The notes: generated by a model from the sequence alone, not told the origin. A stretch of 64,000 nucleotides of DNA from Mycobacterium sp. GA-2829 (GCF_001499965.1 NZ_LQIT01000001.1:343480-407479), one strand, 5' to 3'; shown: positions 16,810 to 25,451, counted from the first letter of the stretch. Numbers and translations: made by a program.

Positions 16810-19539
16810 ATGTCGCGGACTACCAACCGATTGGGCGTCACCGCCCTGGCTACCGCAGGGGCCTGCTGGATCGTTCAGCTGTTCAACCCTGCGACGGCGA
16901 TCGCTGAACCGGGGACCGTGAGTCCCGGCGTTCCGTGCGTGAACATCATGCAGCAGCTGTTGACCGTTCCCGGCCGGCTGCCGGCGACGTTGCCCAACGC
17001 CAACTCCGTCCTGACGAACACCGCGCCGCCGGCGGGCCCGATCCCACCGGCCGGTTCGACCAACGGCATCGCCTCGTCGACGCCGCCGTCGGTGGGGATC
17101 CCCCCGGCCGGGTCGCTCAACGGCACCGCGTCCTCGACGCCGCCGTCGGTCGCCATCCCGCCGGCCGGGTCGCTCAATGGGACCGCCTCCGCGACACCGC
17201 CGCGCCCGCCCGTTCCCGGCGCGCCGGTGACGTCGTCGTCGGCGCGCGTCACGCCGCCGTCCGGACCGGTGCCGCCCTCAGGCCTGGTCGACACTGCCAG
17301 CGGTGCGACGCCGCCGGTCCCCGGCGCGCCGGGTGTGCCCGCCGCGGGTGGCGGCGGCGGAGCGGTTCCGCCCGCCCCCGGCGCACCGGGTGCTCCGCTC
17401 GCGAACTCGGGTGGCGTGGCCGTGCCGCCGGCGCCTGCGGCTCCCGGCGGTCCCGCCGGTGGTGCGGGCGGGGCGGGTGCGCCCGCTGGTGGTCCGGGTG
17501 TTCCTGCTGGTGTGGTTCAGCCGGCTGCGGGTGCGGTGCCTCCGGCCCCGGCAAGTGCGCCTGCCGGTGGCGCGGGCGGCGCAGGTGCGCCGGCTGGTGG
17601 TCCGGGTGTTCCCGCTGGTGTGGTTCAGCCGGCTGCCGGGGCGGTGCCGCCGGCTCCTGCCGCGCCGCCTGCCGGTGTGGTCGAGCCGGCCGCCGGTGCA
17701 GTGCCGCCGGCTCCTGCCGCGCCGCCTGCCGGTGTGGTCGAACCTGCCGCGGGCGCAGTGCCTCCTGCCCCGGGTGGCCCGGGTGCCGCAGGTGGTGGCC
17801 CTGCGGGTGCGGTGGCGCCGCCGGCTCCGCCTGCGCCGCCTGCTGCGGTGGTTGAGCCTGCGGGTGCGGTGGCGCCGCCGGCTCCGCCTGCGCCGCCTGC
17901 TGCGGTGGCTGAGCCTGCGGGTGCGGTGACGCCTCCGGCTCCCGGTGCTCCGGGCGGTCCCAGCGTCAGCTCGGTCGAGAACGTGACGCCGCCGGCTCCG
18001 CCGGCACCCCCAGCCGCTGCGTCGACCCCGGCTGAGGCAGTGACGCCTCCGGCTCCTGGTGCTCCGGGCGGTCCGAGTGTGAGCTCGGTGGAGAACGTGA
18101 CTCCTCCGGCGCCTCCGGCTCCCGGTGGTGAGTCGGGGGGCTCGGTGGAGCGGTTCTCGCCGCCGGCCCGGCCTGCGCCGCCGGCTTCGGCGTCGACTCC
18201 GGTCGAGGCGGTGACGCCTCCGGCTCCTGGTGCGCCGGGCGGTCCGAGCGTGAGCTCGGTGGAGAACGTGTCGCCTCCGGCGCCTCCGGCTCCGGGTGGG
18301 GAGTCGGCGGGCTCGGTTGAGCGGTTCTCGCCGCCGGCCCCGCCCGCGCCGCCGGCATCGGCGTCGACTCCGGTCGAGGTCGCGACGCCGCCGGCTCCGC
18401 CGGCACCGGCAACCCCAGCAGGCAGCTCGGTCGAGGCGGCGACGCCTCCGGTTCCGCCGGCTCCGCCTGCTGCGGTGGTTGAGCCTGCTGCTGCGGCGAC
18501 GCCTCCGGTTCCGCCGGCTCCGCCTGCCGCGGTGGTCGAGCCCGCTGGCGCTGCGGTGCCTCCGGCCCCGGCCGGTCCGCCTGCTGGTGTGGTTGAGCCT
18601 GCTGCGGGTGCGGTTCCTCCGGCTCCGGGTGGTCCCGGTGGCGGCGCCGGTGGCCCCGGTGGCGCAGGCGTGCCCCCGGCTCCGGCTGGTCCTCCGGCTG
18701 CTGCCGTGGAACCCGCTGCGGCCGCAGCGCCGCCTGCCCCGGGTGGTCCCGGCGGTGCTGCGGGTGGCCCCGGTGGTGCCGCGGTGCCTCCGGCCCCTCC
18801 GGCCCCGCCCGCCGGTGCAGTCCAGCCCGCCGCTGCCGCTCTCCCGCCGGCTCCGGGTGGTCCGGGTGCCGCAGGTGGCGGTCCCGCCGGTGCGGTCTTG
18901 CCCCCGGCTCCGCCGGCGCCTCCGGCCGCCGTGGTTCAGCCCGCCGCTGCCGCGGTGCCTCCCGCCCCGCCGGCCCCGCCTGCGGCCGTCGTGGAACCGG
19001 CTGCCGCCGTCGTCCCGCCCGCGCCTCCGGCTCCGGGTGTCCCGGCAGCCGGTGCGGTGCCCGTCGCCGCCCCGCCCGCTCCGCCCGCGCCTCCGGCCGG
19101 CGGTTCCGGTGCGGTGAACATCGCGGCTCCTCCGGCGCCTCCGGCTCCGCCGGCCGCCAGCTCCACCGCCGTGAACATCCCGACGCCGCCGTACCCGGCG
19201 GCACCGGGAGCCCCGGTCACCGGTGGCGCGGGTACGCCGGGCGGCGTCCTCCCGCCGCTCGAGGGTGCGGCTGCGGTGTTCGACCGGCTCCTGCCGGGCG
19301 TCCCCGCGCCGGGTGCGCCGGGTGCCACCGCCAACGGCCCGTGGGATTTCATCCCGACGATCACCGTCCCGCAGATCCCGGGCCTGCCGGTTCCGCTGCC
19401 GACCGAGATCGGGCCGCCCAGCGACGGCATCTGCGCGGGCACCGGCGGCCTGTGGTCGGCCAGCGCCAACCCGGGCGCCGCCCCGGCTCAGGCACCGGTC
19501 ACCGGCCCGGCCACCGATCGTCGCGACGACTGGGGCTGA
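16810..19539 (+). CDS. large secreted Pro/Ala/Gly-rich protein made of 19-residue repeats
   Basis: I do not recognise this 909-residue protein. A Sec signal peptide (MSRTTNRLGVTALATAGACW onward, cleavage about residue 32 after AIA) precedes a short non-repetitive head with one cysteine (C43). Residues 73-792 are 38 tandem units of 19 residues, each starting PPAP or a variant; typical units are PPAPPAPPAAVVEPAAAVV and PPAPGAPGGPSVSSVENVT. One unit is 17 residues long. A non-repetitive tail (about 793-909) has PWDFIPTITVPQIPGLPVPL and a single cysteine, C875, so the mature protein has exactly two cysteines flanking the array. There is no LPXTG motif or C-terminal membrane anchor. It is probably an extended surface or cell-wall spacer (inference). 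An independent terminator follows. Confidence 0.85.
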   Translation: MSRTTNRLGVTALATAGACWIVQLFNPATAIAEPGTVSPGVPCVNIMQQLLTVPGRLPATLPNANSVLTNTAPPAGPIPPAGSTNGIASSTPPSVGIPPAGSLNGTASSTPPSVAIPPAGSLNGTASATPPRPPVPGAPVTSSSARVTPPSGPVPPSGLVDTASGATPPVPGAPGVPAAGGGGGAVPPAPGAPGAPLANSGGVAVPPAPAAPGGPAGGAGGAGAPAGGPGVPAGVVQPAAGAVPPAPASAPAGGAGGAGAPAGGPGVPAGVVQPAAGAVPPAPAAPPAGVVEPAAGAVPPAPAAPPAGVVEPAAGAVPPAPGGPGAAGGGPAGAVAPPAPPAPPAAVVEPAGAVAPPAPPAPPAAVAEPAGAVTPPAPGAPGGPSVSSVENVTPPAPPAPPAAASTPAEAVTPPAPGAPGGPSVSSVENVTPPAPPAPGGESGGSVERFSPPARPAPPASASTPVEAVTPPAPGAPGGPSVSSVENVSPPAPPAPGGESAGSVERFSPPAPPAPPASASTPVEVATPPAPPAPATPAGSSVEAATPPVPPAPPAAVVEPAAAATPPVPPAPPAAVVEPAGAAVPPAPAGPPAGVVEPAAGAVPPAPGGPGGGAGGPGGAGVPPAPAGPPAAAVEPAAAAAPPAPGGPGGAAGGPGGAAVPPAPPAPPAGAVQPAAAALPPAPGGPGAAGGGPAGAVLPPAPPAPPAAVVQPAAAAVPPAPPAPPAAVVEPAAAVVPPAPPAPGVPAAGAVPVAAPPAPPAPPAGGSGAVNIAAPPAPPAPPAASSTAVNIPTPPYPAAPGAPVTGGAGTPGGVLPPLEGAAAVFDRLLPGVPAPGAPGATANGPWDFIPTITVPQIPGLPVPLPTEIGPPSDGICAGTGGLWSASANPGAAPAQAPVTGPATDRRDDWG
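17026..19185 (+). repeat. array of 38 degenerate 57-bp repeats inside the secreted protein gene
   Basis: The coding DNA is periodic at 57 bp for 2160 bp (38 x 57 minus one 6-bp deletion). Recent copies are nearly identical: 17801-17857 and 17858-17914 are a tandem pair. The GTGACG-starting unit recurs at 17926, 18040 and 18211, exactly 2 and 3 repeat lengths apart, including a 171-bp (three-unit) duplication. All changes keep the frame, so copy number can vary without a frameshift. Confidence 0.95.
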
Positions 19540-19550
19540 GCTCCACAATG

Positions 19551-19582
19551 ATCGGGCCCGGCGTGCACACGCCGGGCCCGAT
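19551..19582. terminator. bidirectional hairpin terminator
   Basis: ATCGGGCCCGGCGTG (19551-19565) is perfectly complementary to 19568-19582, giving a stem of about 13-15 bp with a very small loop. It sits between two convergent genes, the repeat protein and the histidine kinase, and can stop transcription from both sides. Confidence 0.85.
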
Positions 19583-19587
19583 TCATG

Positions 19588-20949
19588 TCACCGCGAGGCG
19601 GGCAACCGCAACAGCAGCCGGGCCCCACCCATCGGACTGGTCTCCAATGACGCTGTCCCACCGTGCAATTCAGCCTGCTGCGCCACCAGTGCCAAGCCGA
19701 GACCCGACCCCGAACGCGACGCCGTCGACCCGCGCGAGAACCGCTCGAAGACCAGCGCGCGTTCCTCTTCCGGGACGCCGCTGCCGTTGTCGTCGACCGC
19801 GATCTCGACGTCGTCGCCGGAACGGATGGCACTCAACCGGATCTGCGTCGCGTTCCCGTGCTTGATGGCGTTGGCGATCGCGTTGTCGATGACCAACCGC
19901 AGCCCCGCGGGCAGCCCCAGGATCCGCACCGGCGCCGACGGCACCAGCGACACATCGAGATCCGGGTAGCTGCGCAACGCGTCGTGGGCGGCGCGGTCCA
20001 ACAATTCGGTGACGTCGACCGGGACGTGATCCTCGGCAGTGGTCAGCTCACCCTGCGCCAACCGCTCCAACGCCGTCAGCGTCGCCTCGATCCGGCTCTG
20101 GGTGCGCACGACGTCGGCGATCACCTCGTTGCGCTGTTCGTCGGTCATGTCCAGCGTCGAGAGCACCTCGAGGTTGGTGCGCATGGCGGTCAGCGGGGTG
20201 CGCAGCTCGTGCGACGCCACCGCGGCGAAATCGCGGGCGGACTCCAACGCCGCCTTGGTCCGCGCCTGCTCCTCACCGATGCGCGCCAGCATGCCCTCGA
20301 CGGCCTCGGCGATCTCGGCGGCCTCCCAGACGCCGCCGACCTGCACTTCCTCGGGTTTGGACTGCGCGTTGATGGCGCGGGCCTGCTGCGCCAGCAGCCG
20401 GAACGGGTTGATCATGATCAGCCACATCACCCAGCCCACGACCACCGTGCCCGCGATGACGCCACCGCAGATCAGCACCACGCGCAGGTGCAACTGGTCG
20501 ATACGGCGCTGCGTCTCCTCCAGCGGCGAACCCAACGCGATCGTGGCGGGACCCGCGGCGAAGGTGCGGACCCGGTACTCCACGCCGTCGATCGTGGTGT
20601 TGGCGTACCCGATGTCCAGCTTCGGCAGGACGATGTCCTTGGGCACCGACACTGTCACCCCGCCGATACGCGCCGTCCGCACCAGCGTGCGGTCCGGGGG
20701 CGGGGAGGTGGGGCTCCCGGTGGCGTTGGCCGGGTTCAGGAACGTGCCGAAGTCACCGAGGCTGGTCACCGAGTCGAGCTGCCGGTCGAGCTGGCTGTAC
20801 TGGTCGTTGGTCACGCCGATCCACACCCATGTGCCCAGCGTGAGCACGAGGACCACCACCGACAGCGCGGCCACGATCACGATGGTCCGCAGCGACAGGA
20901 TCGGCATGGGCATCGGCATGAAACGCCGCAGCCGCTCGTCGACGCGCAC
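19588..20949 (-). CDS. PrrB-like sensor histidine kinase without adjacent response regulator
   Basis: The sequence closely resembles mycobacterial PrrB. It has two membrane segments (about residues 23-46 and 157-180) around an extracytoplasmic domain with VRIGGV-type strands, then HAMP, then the phosphoacceptor box ASHELRTPLTAMRTNLEVL with H247. An HATPase domain contains DNAIANAIKHGN, DDNGSGVPEEERALVFERF and SGSGLGLALV. The 453-residue length with GTG at 20949 matches PrrB (about 446); ATG codons at 20919, 20913 and 20907 are alternatives. Normally prrA lies next to prrB, but here no response regulator is adjacent, so this is a paralogue or an orphan kinase. The signal is unknown. Confidence 0.9.
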   Translation of the reverse strand: MRVDERLRRFMPMPMPILSLRTIVIVAALSVVVLVLTLGTWVWIGVTNDQYSQLDRQLDSVTSLGDFGTFLNPANATGSPTSPPPDRTLVRTARIGGVTVSVPKDIVLPKLDIGYANTTIDGVEYRVRTFAAGPATIALGSPLEETQRRIDQLHLRVVLICGGVIAGTVVVGWVMWLIMINPFRLLAQQARAINAQSKPEEVQVGGVWEAAEIAEAVEGMLARIGEEQARTKAALESARDFAAVASHELRTPLTAMRTNLEVLSTLDMTDEQRNEVIADVVRTQSRIEATLTALERLAQGELTTAEDHVPVDVTELLDRAAHDALRSYPDLDVSLVPSAPVRILGLPAGLRLVIDNAIANAIKHGNATQIRLSAIRSGDDVEIAVDDNGSGVPEEERALVFERFSRGSTASRSGSGLGLALVAQQAELHGGTASLETSPMGGARLLLRLPASR

Positions 20950-21064
20950 TAGCGGATCGACCGCGCGGTGCCCGGTCGGCGTCGAGATGTCGCAGCGCTG
21001 TCCACAACGCTCATCTTGCCTGACCGCTTCATCGTGGTGCGGTGGCGTCCGGCATGATGCGCGG

Positions 21065-21922
21065 GTGCTGGCGCAGACGCTCTCGGACATCCTGACGACC
21101 CTCGACGTGGAACGTGTCGGTGACGACGAGTTCAGCGCAATCCAGATGGACAACCCCGCCCATCACATCGTCGGCGGGCACATCGCGGCCCAGTCGCTGA
21201 TGTCGGCCAGCCGCACGGTGACCGCCGATCGCACACCGCACAGCATGCACGTGTACCTGTTGCGGGCCGGGGATGCGCGGCGGCCGGTGCACTTCGAGAT
21301 CACCCGGCTGCGCGACGGCGGGGTGCTGTCGTCACGTCGGGTGCTGGCCCGCCAGGACGATCAGGTGCTGCTCGAAGCGCTCGTCTCGTTCACCGCGCCG
21401 GTGGACAGCCTCGAACACCAGCAGCCCGCGCCCGACGTGCCCGCCCCCGAGTCGCTGCCGCCGGTGCAGGAACAGCTGCAGCCCTACGCCGACGAGCACG
21501 GGGGAGCGTGGCTTCGGCCGCATCCGCTGGAGCGGCGCTACATCGACCCTCCGCCGCGGGTGGCGCTCGACGTACCTGATCCGTCCCCGCGCATCCGAAC
21601 CTGGTGGCGCCCCAGCGCACCCATGCCTGCCGACCCCATCCTCAACAGCTGCCTGCTGACCTACGTGTCGGGCACCGCACTGCTGGAGACCGCGATGGTG
21701 GTGCGGCGCACCACACAGCTGACCGCGTTCTCCGCGCTGATCGACCACGCGGTGTGGTTCCACCGCCCCGCCGATCTCTCGGACTGGGTGCTCTGCGACG
21801 CCGTCACCCCCAGCGGGGTGCACGGTCGCGCGCTCGCCACGGCCACCATGTACAACCGGGACGGGTCGTTGGTGTGCACCGCCTCCCAGGAAATCTACTT
21901 CGGTCGCGACCGTCGCGAATGA
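21065..21922 (+). CDS. tesB: acyl-CoA thioesterase II
   Basis: The 285-residue double hot-dog protein is of TesB type. Its first half has DNPAHHIVGGHIAAQSLMSA, with an HxxGG-like turn, and PHSMHVYLLRAGDARRPVHF. The second half has LTYVSGTALLETAM and ALIDHAVWFHRPADLSDWVL, with the DHAVWFHRP motif and its Asp at the active site. It hydrolyses medium/long-chain acyl-CoA in the cytoplasm. The GTG at 21065 was chosen by family N-terminus; upstream frame belongs to antisense of the kinase region. It diverges from the kinase, and its 3' end overlaps udgX by 28 bp on the opposite strand. Confidence 0.93.
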   Translation: MLAQTLSDILTTLDVERVGDDEFSAIQMDNPAHHIVGGHIAAQSLMSASRTVTADRTPHSMHVYLLRAGDARRPVHFEITRLRDGGVLSSRRVLARQDDQVLLEALVSFTAPVDSLEHQQPAPDVPAPESLPPVQEQLQPYADEHGGAWLRPHPLERRYIDPPPRVALDVPDPSPRIRTWWRPSAPMPADPILNSCLLTYVSGTALLETAMVVRRTTQLTAFSALIDHAVWFHRPADLSDWVLCDAVTPSGVHGRALATATMYNRDGSLVCTASQEIYFGRDRRE

Positions 21923-22587
21923 CGCTGCGGCGCTTGGCTGTCGGCCATCAGCCGGGCAGCGACGCGCAAGTCCTCGGTGAGCGCGTCGAACGCCTCCTGC
22001 CGGTTCTCGCGCGGTCCGCGCAGCACCGACGACGGATGCACCGTGGCCACCACCGCGGGGTCGATGCCCAGATCGTCGGGCGGTAACCCCAGCACCTCGC
22101 CGCGGTGTGCGGTGATGCGGAAGTCGTTGCCCAGCAATGCTTTCGCGGCCGTCGCGCCCAGCAGCACCACGATGTCCGGCTGGACCGCGTCCAACTCCGC
22201 GAGCAGCCAGGGCCGGCACGCCACCACCTCGGTGCGACTCGGGGTCTTGTGGATGCGTCGCTTACCGCGTTCGGGCAGCGTGAACTTGAAGTGTTTGACC
22301 GCGTTGGTGACGTAGACGGTGTCGCGGTCGATCCCGGCGGCCACGAGCGCCTTGTCGAGCAGGCGGCCCGCCGGGCCGACGAACGGCGCCCCGGCAACGT
22401 CTTCCTGGTCGCCCGGTTGTTCGCCGATCAGCATGACGGTCGCATCGGTACTGCCCTGGCCGAACACGCCCTGGGTCGCATCCCGGTACAGCTCGCAACC
22501 TCGGCAGGCCTGCACCGCGTCGGCGAGAACCGCCACGTCGTGGCTGTCAGGGACGAAGTCTTGTGCGCCGGGCACTTTCGTCGCCAT
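21895..22587 (-). CDS. udgX: UdgX, uracil-DNA glycosylase that cross-links to uracil DNA
   Basis: The 230-residue protein is a family 4-like uracil-DNA glycosylase. Motif A is GEQPGDQED (residues 55-63) and motif B is HPSS (184-187). Between them lies the KRRIHKTPSRTE loop (109-120) that defines UdgX; its histidine, H113 here, corresponds to the residue which in M. smegmatis UdgX forms a covalent bond with deoxyribose after uracil removal. Cysteines C28, C31 and C124 fit the family's Fe-S cluster pattern. The role is poorly known in vivo, with tight binding to uracil-containing DNA as the main known property. Confidence 0.95.
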   Translation of the reverse strand: MATKVPGAQDFVPDSHDVAVLADAVQACRGCELYRDATQGVFGQGSTDATVMLIGEQPGDQEDVAGAPFVGPAGRLLDKALVAAGIDRDTVYVTNAVKHFKFTLPERGKRRIHKTPSRTEVVACRPWLLAELDAVQPDIVVLLGATAAKALLGNDFRITAHRGEVLGLPPDDLGIDPAVVATVHPSSVLRGPRENRQEAFDALTEDLRVAARLMADSQAPQRHSRRSRPK

Positions 22588-22759
22588 GGTGGGGGACTAC
22601 CCGCGCAAAGCCCGCGTCACGCAGCCCGATCCGCGGCGGATTGACCTGCGTCACGGCGTGGTGGGGTGGGGACGACTCGGTCACTGTGGCACCCGCAGCG
22701 CGGTTGCCGGCGGCTAACATCAGTGCCGGTAGAACGCTGTTGACCGCCTTGATCAGGCT

Positions 22760-22845
22760 GCCGGGTGTCGCGATTAGCACCCGGGTTCGTCGGGCAACAC
22801 GTTAATGTTCCGTTTGGCCTTGCAAATGACTCTGGGAGGGTATGG
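22760..22845 (+). promoter_or_regulatory. 5' region of the universal stress gene with a hairpin
   Basis: A hairpin CCGGGTG (22761-22767) / CACCCGG (22778-22784) with a 10-nt loop lies about 60 bp before the start codon. A GGGAGGG ribosome binding site is at 22834-22840. The rest of the 258-bp gap after udgX (22588-22845) shows no gene. A defined riboswitch was not recognised. Confidence 0.35.
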
Positions 22846-23292
22846 ATGAGCGCCTATCGCACCGTGGTGGTCGGCACCGACGGATCGGATTCGTCGTTGC
22901 GGGCAGTCGACCGCGCGGGCCAGATCGCCGCCGGATCGGGCGCCAAGCTCATCGTCACCACCGCCTACTTCCCGCAGAGCGAGGATCAGCGCGCCGCCGA
23001 CGTCCTCAAGGACGAGGGCTACAAGATGGCGGGCAACGCCCCCATCTACGCGATCCTGCGCGAGGCGCGCGACCGCGCCAAGGAGGCCGGCGCCGAGAAC
23101 ATCGAGGAGAGGGCCGTCGTCGGCGCACCCGTCGACGCTCTGGTCGAACTGGCCGAAGAGGTCAAGGCCGATCTGCTGGTCGTCGGCAACGTCGGTCTCA
23201 GCACCATCGCCGGACGGCTGCTCGGCTCGGTGCCCGCCAACGTGGCGCGCCGGTCGAAGACCGACGTCCTGATCGTGCACACCACGCCCTGA
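22846..23292 (+). CDS. universal stress protein, Rv1636 type
   Basis: The 148-residue single UspA domain begins MSAYRTVVVGTDGSDSSLRA and ends with the nucleotide-binding loop VVGNVGLSTIAGRLLGSVPANVARR. Sequence and position between uvrB and uvrA match M. tuberculosis Rv1636 (TB15.3) and its M. smegmatis counterpart, which bind cAMP with high abundance and affinity in published work. It probably acts as a cytoplasmic cAMP sink and may connect to the class III cyclase at 41115-41942 in this window (inference). The ATG at 22846 has a good ribosome binding site. Confidence 0.95.
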   Translation: MSAYRTVVVGTDGSDSSLRAVDRAGQIAAGSGAKLIVTTAYFPQSEDQRAADVLKDEGYKMAGNAPIYAILREARDRAKEAGAENIEERAVVGAPVDALVELAEEVKADLLVVGNVGLSTIAGRLLGSVPANVARRSKTDVLIVHTTP

Positions 23293-23362
23293 CACACCTC
23301 GGTCATTCCTGACCCCGCGGCGGTCCCGAGTGCCACACTCGGGATTGACGTGGAGGTCAGCC

Positions 23363-24664
23363 ATGACGACAACCCTGCATCCGACCGGCATCGCCCCTCG
23401 CGAGAACGGCGCGCCGCCGCCGGATGTGCCGCTCGGTGACATCGATCTGGGCACCCTCGAGTTCTGGGAGTGGGACGACGACCGCCGCGACGGCGCGTTC
23501 GCCACACTCCGGCGGGAAGCCCCGATCTCGTGGTTCGAGGTCCCCGAATTCGCCGGTTTCCCCGGCGGCCGCGGACATTGGGCGCTGACCACCTACGACG
23601 ACGTGCACCATGCGAGCAGGCACCCGGAGGTGTTCAGCTCGATCCCGACGAGCACCGCACTCAACGACGTCCCCGTCGAGATCGCCGAGTACGTCGGGTC
23701 GATGATCTCGCTCGACGACCCGCGGCATCTGCGGCTGCGCTCGATCGTGAACCGGGCGTTCACCCCGAAGATGCTCACCCGCATCGAGCAGAGCGTCCGC
23801 GACCGCGCCCGGCGCCTGGTCGCCGACCTCATCGCACATCACCCGGACGGGTGCGCGGACTTCGTGCGGACCGTCGCCGGACCGTTCCCGCTGCAGATCA
23901 TCTGCGACATGATGGGCATTCCCGAGGAGGACGAGGAGAAGATCTTCAACTGGACCTCGATCGTGCTCAGCGGTGCCGACGAGGAGATCGCCAGAGACCA
24001 CGACACCGTCGTCGGGGCGGTGCTGTCACTGGGCGAGTACGGGCTCGCACTGGCCGAGGCCCGCCGCACCCGGCCCACCGATGACCTCACCACCAACCTG
24101 GTACAGGCCGAGGTCGACGGCGAACGGCTCACCTCTGCCGAGATCGCCTCGTTCTTCATCCTGCTCTCGGCGGCGGGCAACGAGACCACCCGCAACGCGA
24201 TCAGCCACGGCCTCGTCGCGCTGACCCGCTATCCCGAACAGCGGCAGCGGTGGTGGGATGACTTCGACGCCGTCGCCCCGACCGCGGTGGAGGAGATCGT
24301 GCGGTGGGGCTCGCCGATCATCTTCATGCGCCGCAACCTCACCGAGGACGTGGAGCTGCGCGGCGTGCAGATGAAGGCGGGGGACAAGGTGTCGCTCTGG
24401 TACAACTCCGCAAACCGCGACGAGACGAAGTTCGACAACCCGTGGCTGTTCGACGTCACGCGGGACCCCAACCCGCAGATCGGATTCGGCGCGGGCGGCG
24501 CGCACTTCTGCCTCGGCGCCAACCTCGCGCGCCGCGAGATCCGGGTCCTCTACTCCGAACTGCGCCGGCAGGTCCCCGACATCATCGCGACCGAGGAACC
24601 GGCGATCCTGCGGTCAGCGTTCGTGCACGGCATCAAGCGGCTGCCGGTCGCATGGACGGTGTGA
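23363..24664 (+). CDS. cytochrome P450
   Basis: A 433-residue soluble bacterial P450. The I-helix oxygen-activation motif is AGNETTRN, the K-helix ExxR is EEIVRW, and the heme-binding loop is FGAGGAHFCLG with the proximal cysteine at C383. The ILLSAAGNETTR and PRHLRLRSIVNRAFTP regions resemble the CYP124/125/142-like group that hydroxylates lipid or sterol side chains in mycobacteria, but I cannot assign a subfamily or substrate. GGAGGT precedes the ATG at 23363. No ferredoxin gene is adjacent, so electrons must come from elsewhere. Confidence 0.93.
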   Translation: MTTTLHPTGIAPRENGAPPPDVPLGDIDLGTLEFWEWDDDRRDGAFATLRREAPISWFEVPEFAGFPGGRGHWALTTYDDVHHASRHPEVFSSIPTSTALNDVPVEIAEYVGSMISLDDPRHLRLRSIVNRAFTPKMLTRIEQSVRDRARRLVADLIAHHPDGCADFVRTVAGPFPLQIICDMMGIPEEDEEKIFNWTSIVLSGADEEIARDHDTVVGAVLSLGEYGLALAEARRTRPTDDLTTNLVQAEVDGERLTSAEIASFFILLSAAGNETTRNAISHGLVALTRYPEQRQRWWDDFDAVAPTAVEEIVRWGSPIIFMRRNLTEDVELRGVQMKAGDKVSLWYNSANRDETKFDNPWLFDVTRDPNPQIGFGAGGAHFCLGANLARREIRVLYSELRRQVPDIIATEEPAILRSAFVHGIKRLPVAWTV

Positions 24665-24687
24665 GCCGGTGTGAGCCGGTCTGACGG

Positions 24688-25365
24688 TCACCAGCCGCGT
24701 TCGCGCCACTCGTCCAGATGCGGGCGCTCGGCGCCCAGCGTGGTGTCGTCGCCGTGGCCGGGATAGACGACCGTGGAGTCGGGATAGACGTCGAACACCC
24801 GCGTGGTCACGTCGGTGAGGAGCTTCTCGAAGTCGCCCTCCTGCCATGTCTTGCCCACCCCGCCCGGGAACAGGCAGTCGCCGGTGAACAGGTGCACCGC
24901 GTCGCCTGCTGCGGGGCCGTGCAACGCCAGCGCGATCGACCCGGGGGTGTGCCCGCGCAGATGGATGACGTCGAACGTGAGATCGCCCACCTGCAGGGTG
25001 TCCCCGCCGGCGAGGTGGCGGTCCGGGGTGACCGGCAGCGGTTCGGCGTCCAGTTCGTGGGCGGCGGTCGGCGCACCGGTGGTCCGGGCCAGCGTTTCAA
25101 GGGCCTGCCAGTGGTCGAAATGCTGGTGTGTGGTGAGGATCATGGTGACCGTCGGCGCCAGCTGGGCGACGAGCCCGCTCAGGACGTCGGCGTCGTTGGC
25201 GGCGTCGATGAGTAGCGTCTCGCCGGTGCGGGAACAGGTGACCAGGTAGGCGTTGTTGTCCATGGGGCCCACGGAGACCTTGACGATCGTCGCGCCGGGA
25301 AGTGTTCGCCTGGCCGCGGTCCGTGGTTCCACATGTCCGGTGTAGTTGTCGTCGACGACTGTCAT
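24688..25365 (-). CDS. MBL-fold metallo-hydrolase (glyoxalase II-like)
   Basis: The 225-residue product has the metallo-beta-lactamase fold with the metal motif THQHFDHW (HxHxDH), the HLRGHTPGS histidine, LFTGDCLFPGGVG with the bridging Asp, and the terminal YPGHGDDTTLG. It matches Rv1637c in its place next to uvrA. A glyoxalase II or other thioester-hydrolase role is likely but unproven. The ATG at 25365 was chosen; in-frame starts further upstream (to 25428) would add 7-21 poorly conserved residues. Convergent with the P450 gene. Confidence 0.9.
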   Translation of the reverse strand: MTVVDDNYTGHVEPRTAARRTLPGATIVKVSVGPMDNNAYLVTCSRTGETLLIDAANDADVLSGLVAQLAPTVTMILTTHQHFDHWQALETLARTTGAPTAAHELDAEPLPVTPDRHLAGGDTLQVGDLTFDVIHLRGHTPGSIALALHGPAAGDAVHLFTGDCLFPGGVGKTWQEGDFEKLLTDVTTRVFDVYPDSTVVYPGHGDDTTLGAERPHLDEWRERGW

Positions 25366-25451
25366 GGCAGCCACGGTAACGGGCTTGTCGGTGGCGACAC
25401 CTAGCATGGGACGAAGTGGGGTGACCATGTCTGGACCAGGGAAGGACCGAG

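Noticed and set aside
17026..19185. CRISPR-like array
   Set aside because: The repeats are contiguous, coding and of 57-bp period without unique spacers; no cas genes are present.
17278..19548. Long minus-strand open frame (756 codons) opposite the repeat protein
   Set aside because: It exists only because the 57-bp repeat has no stop codons in that frame; its product is Arg/Gly-rich low complexity without a signal or domain.
22588..22845. Hidden small gene or riboswitch between udgX and the universal stress gene
   Set aside because: No open frame with a ribosome binding site and no known riboswitch pattern; only one hairpin is seen.
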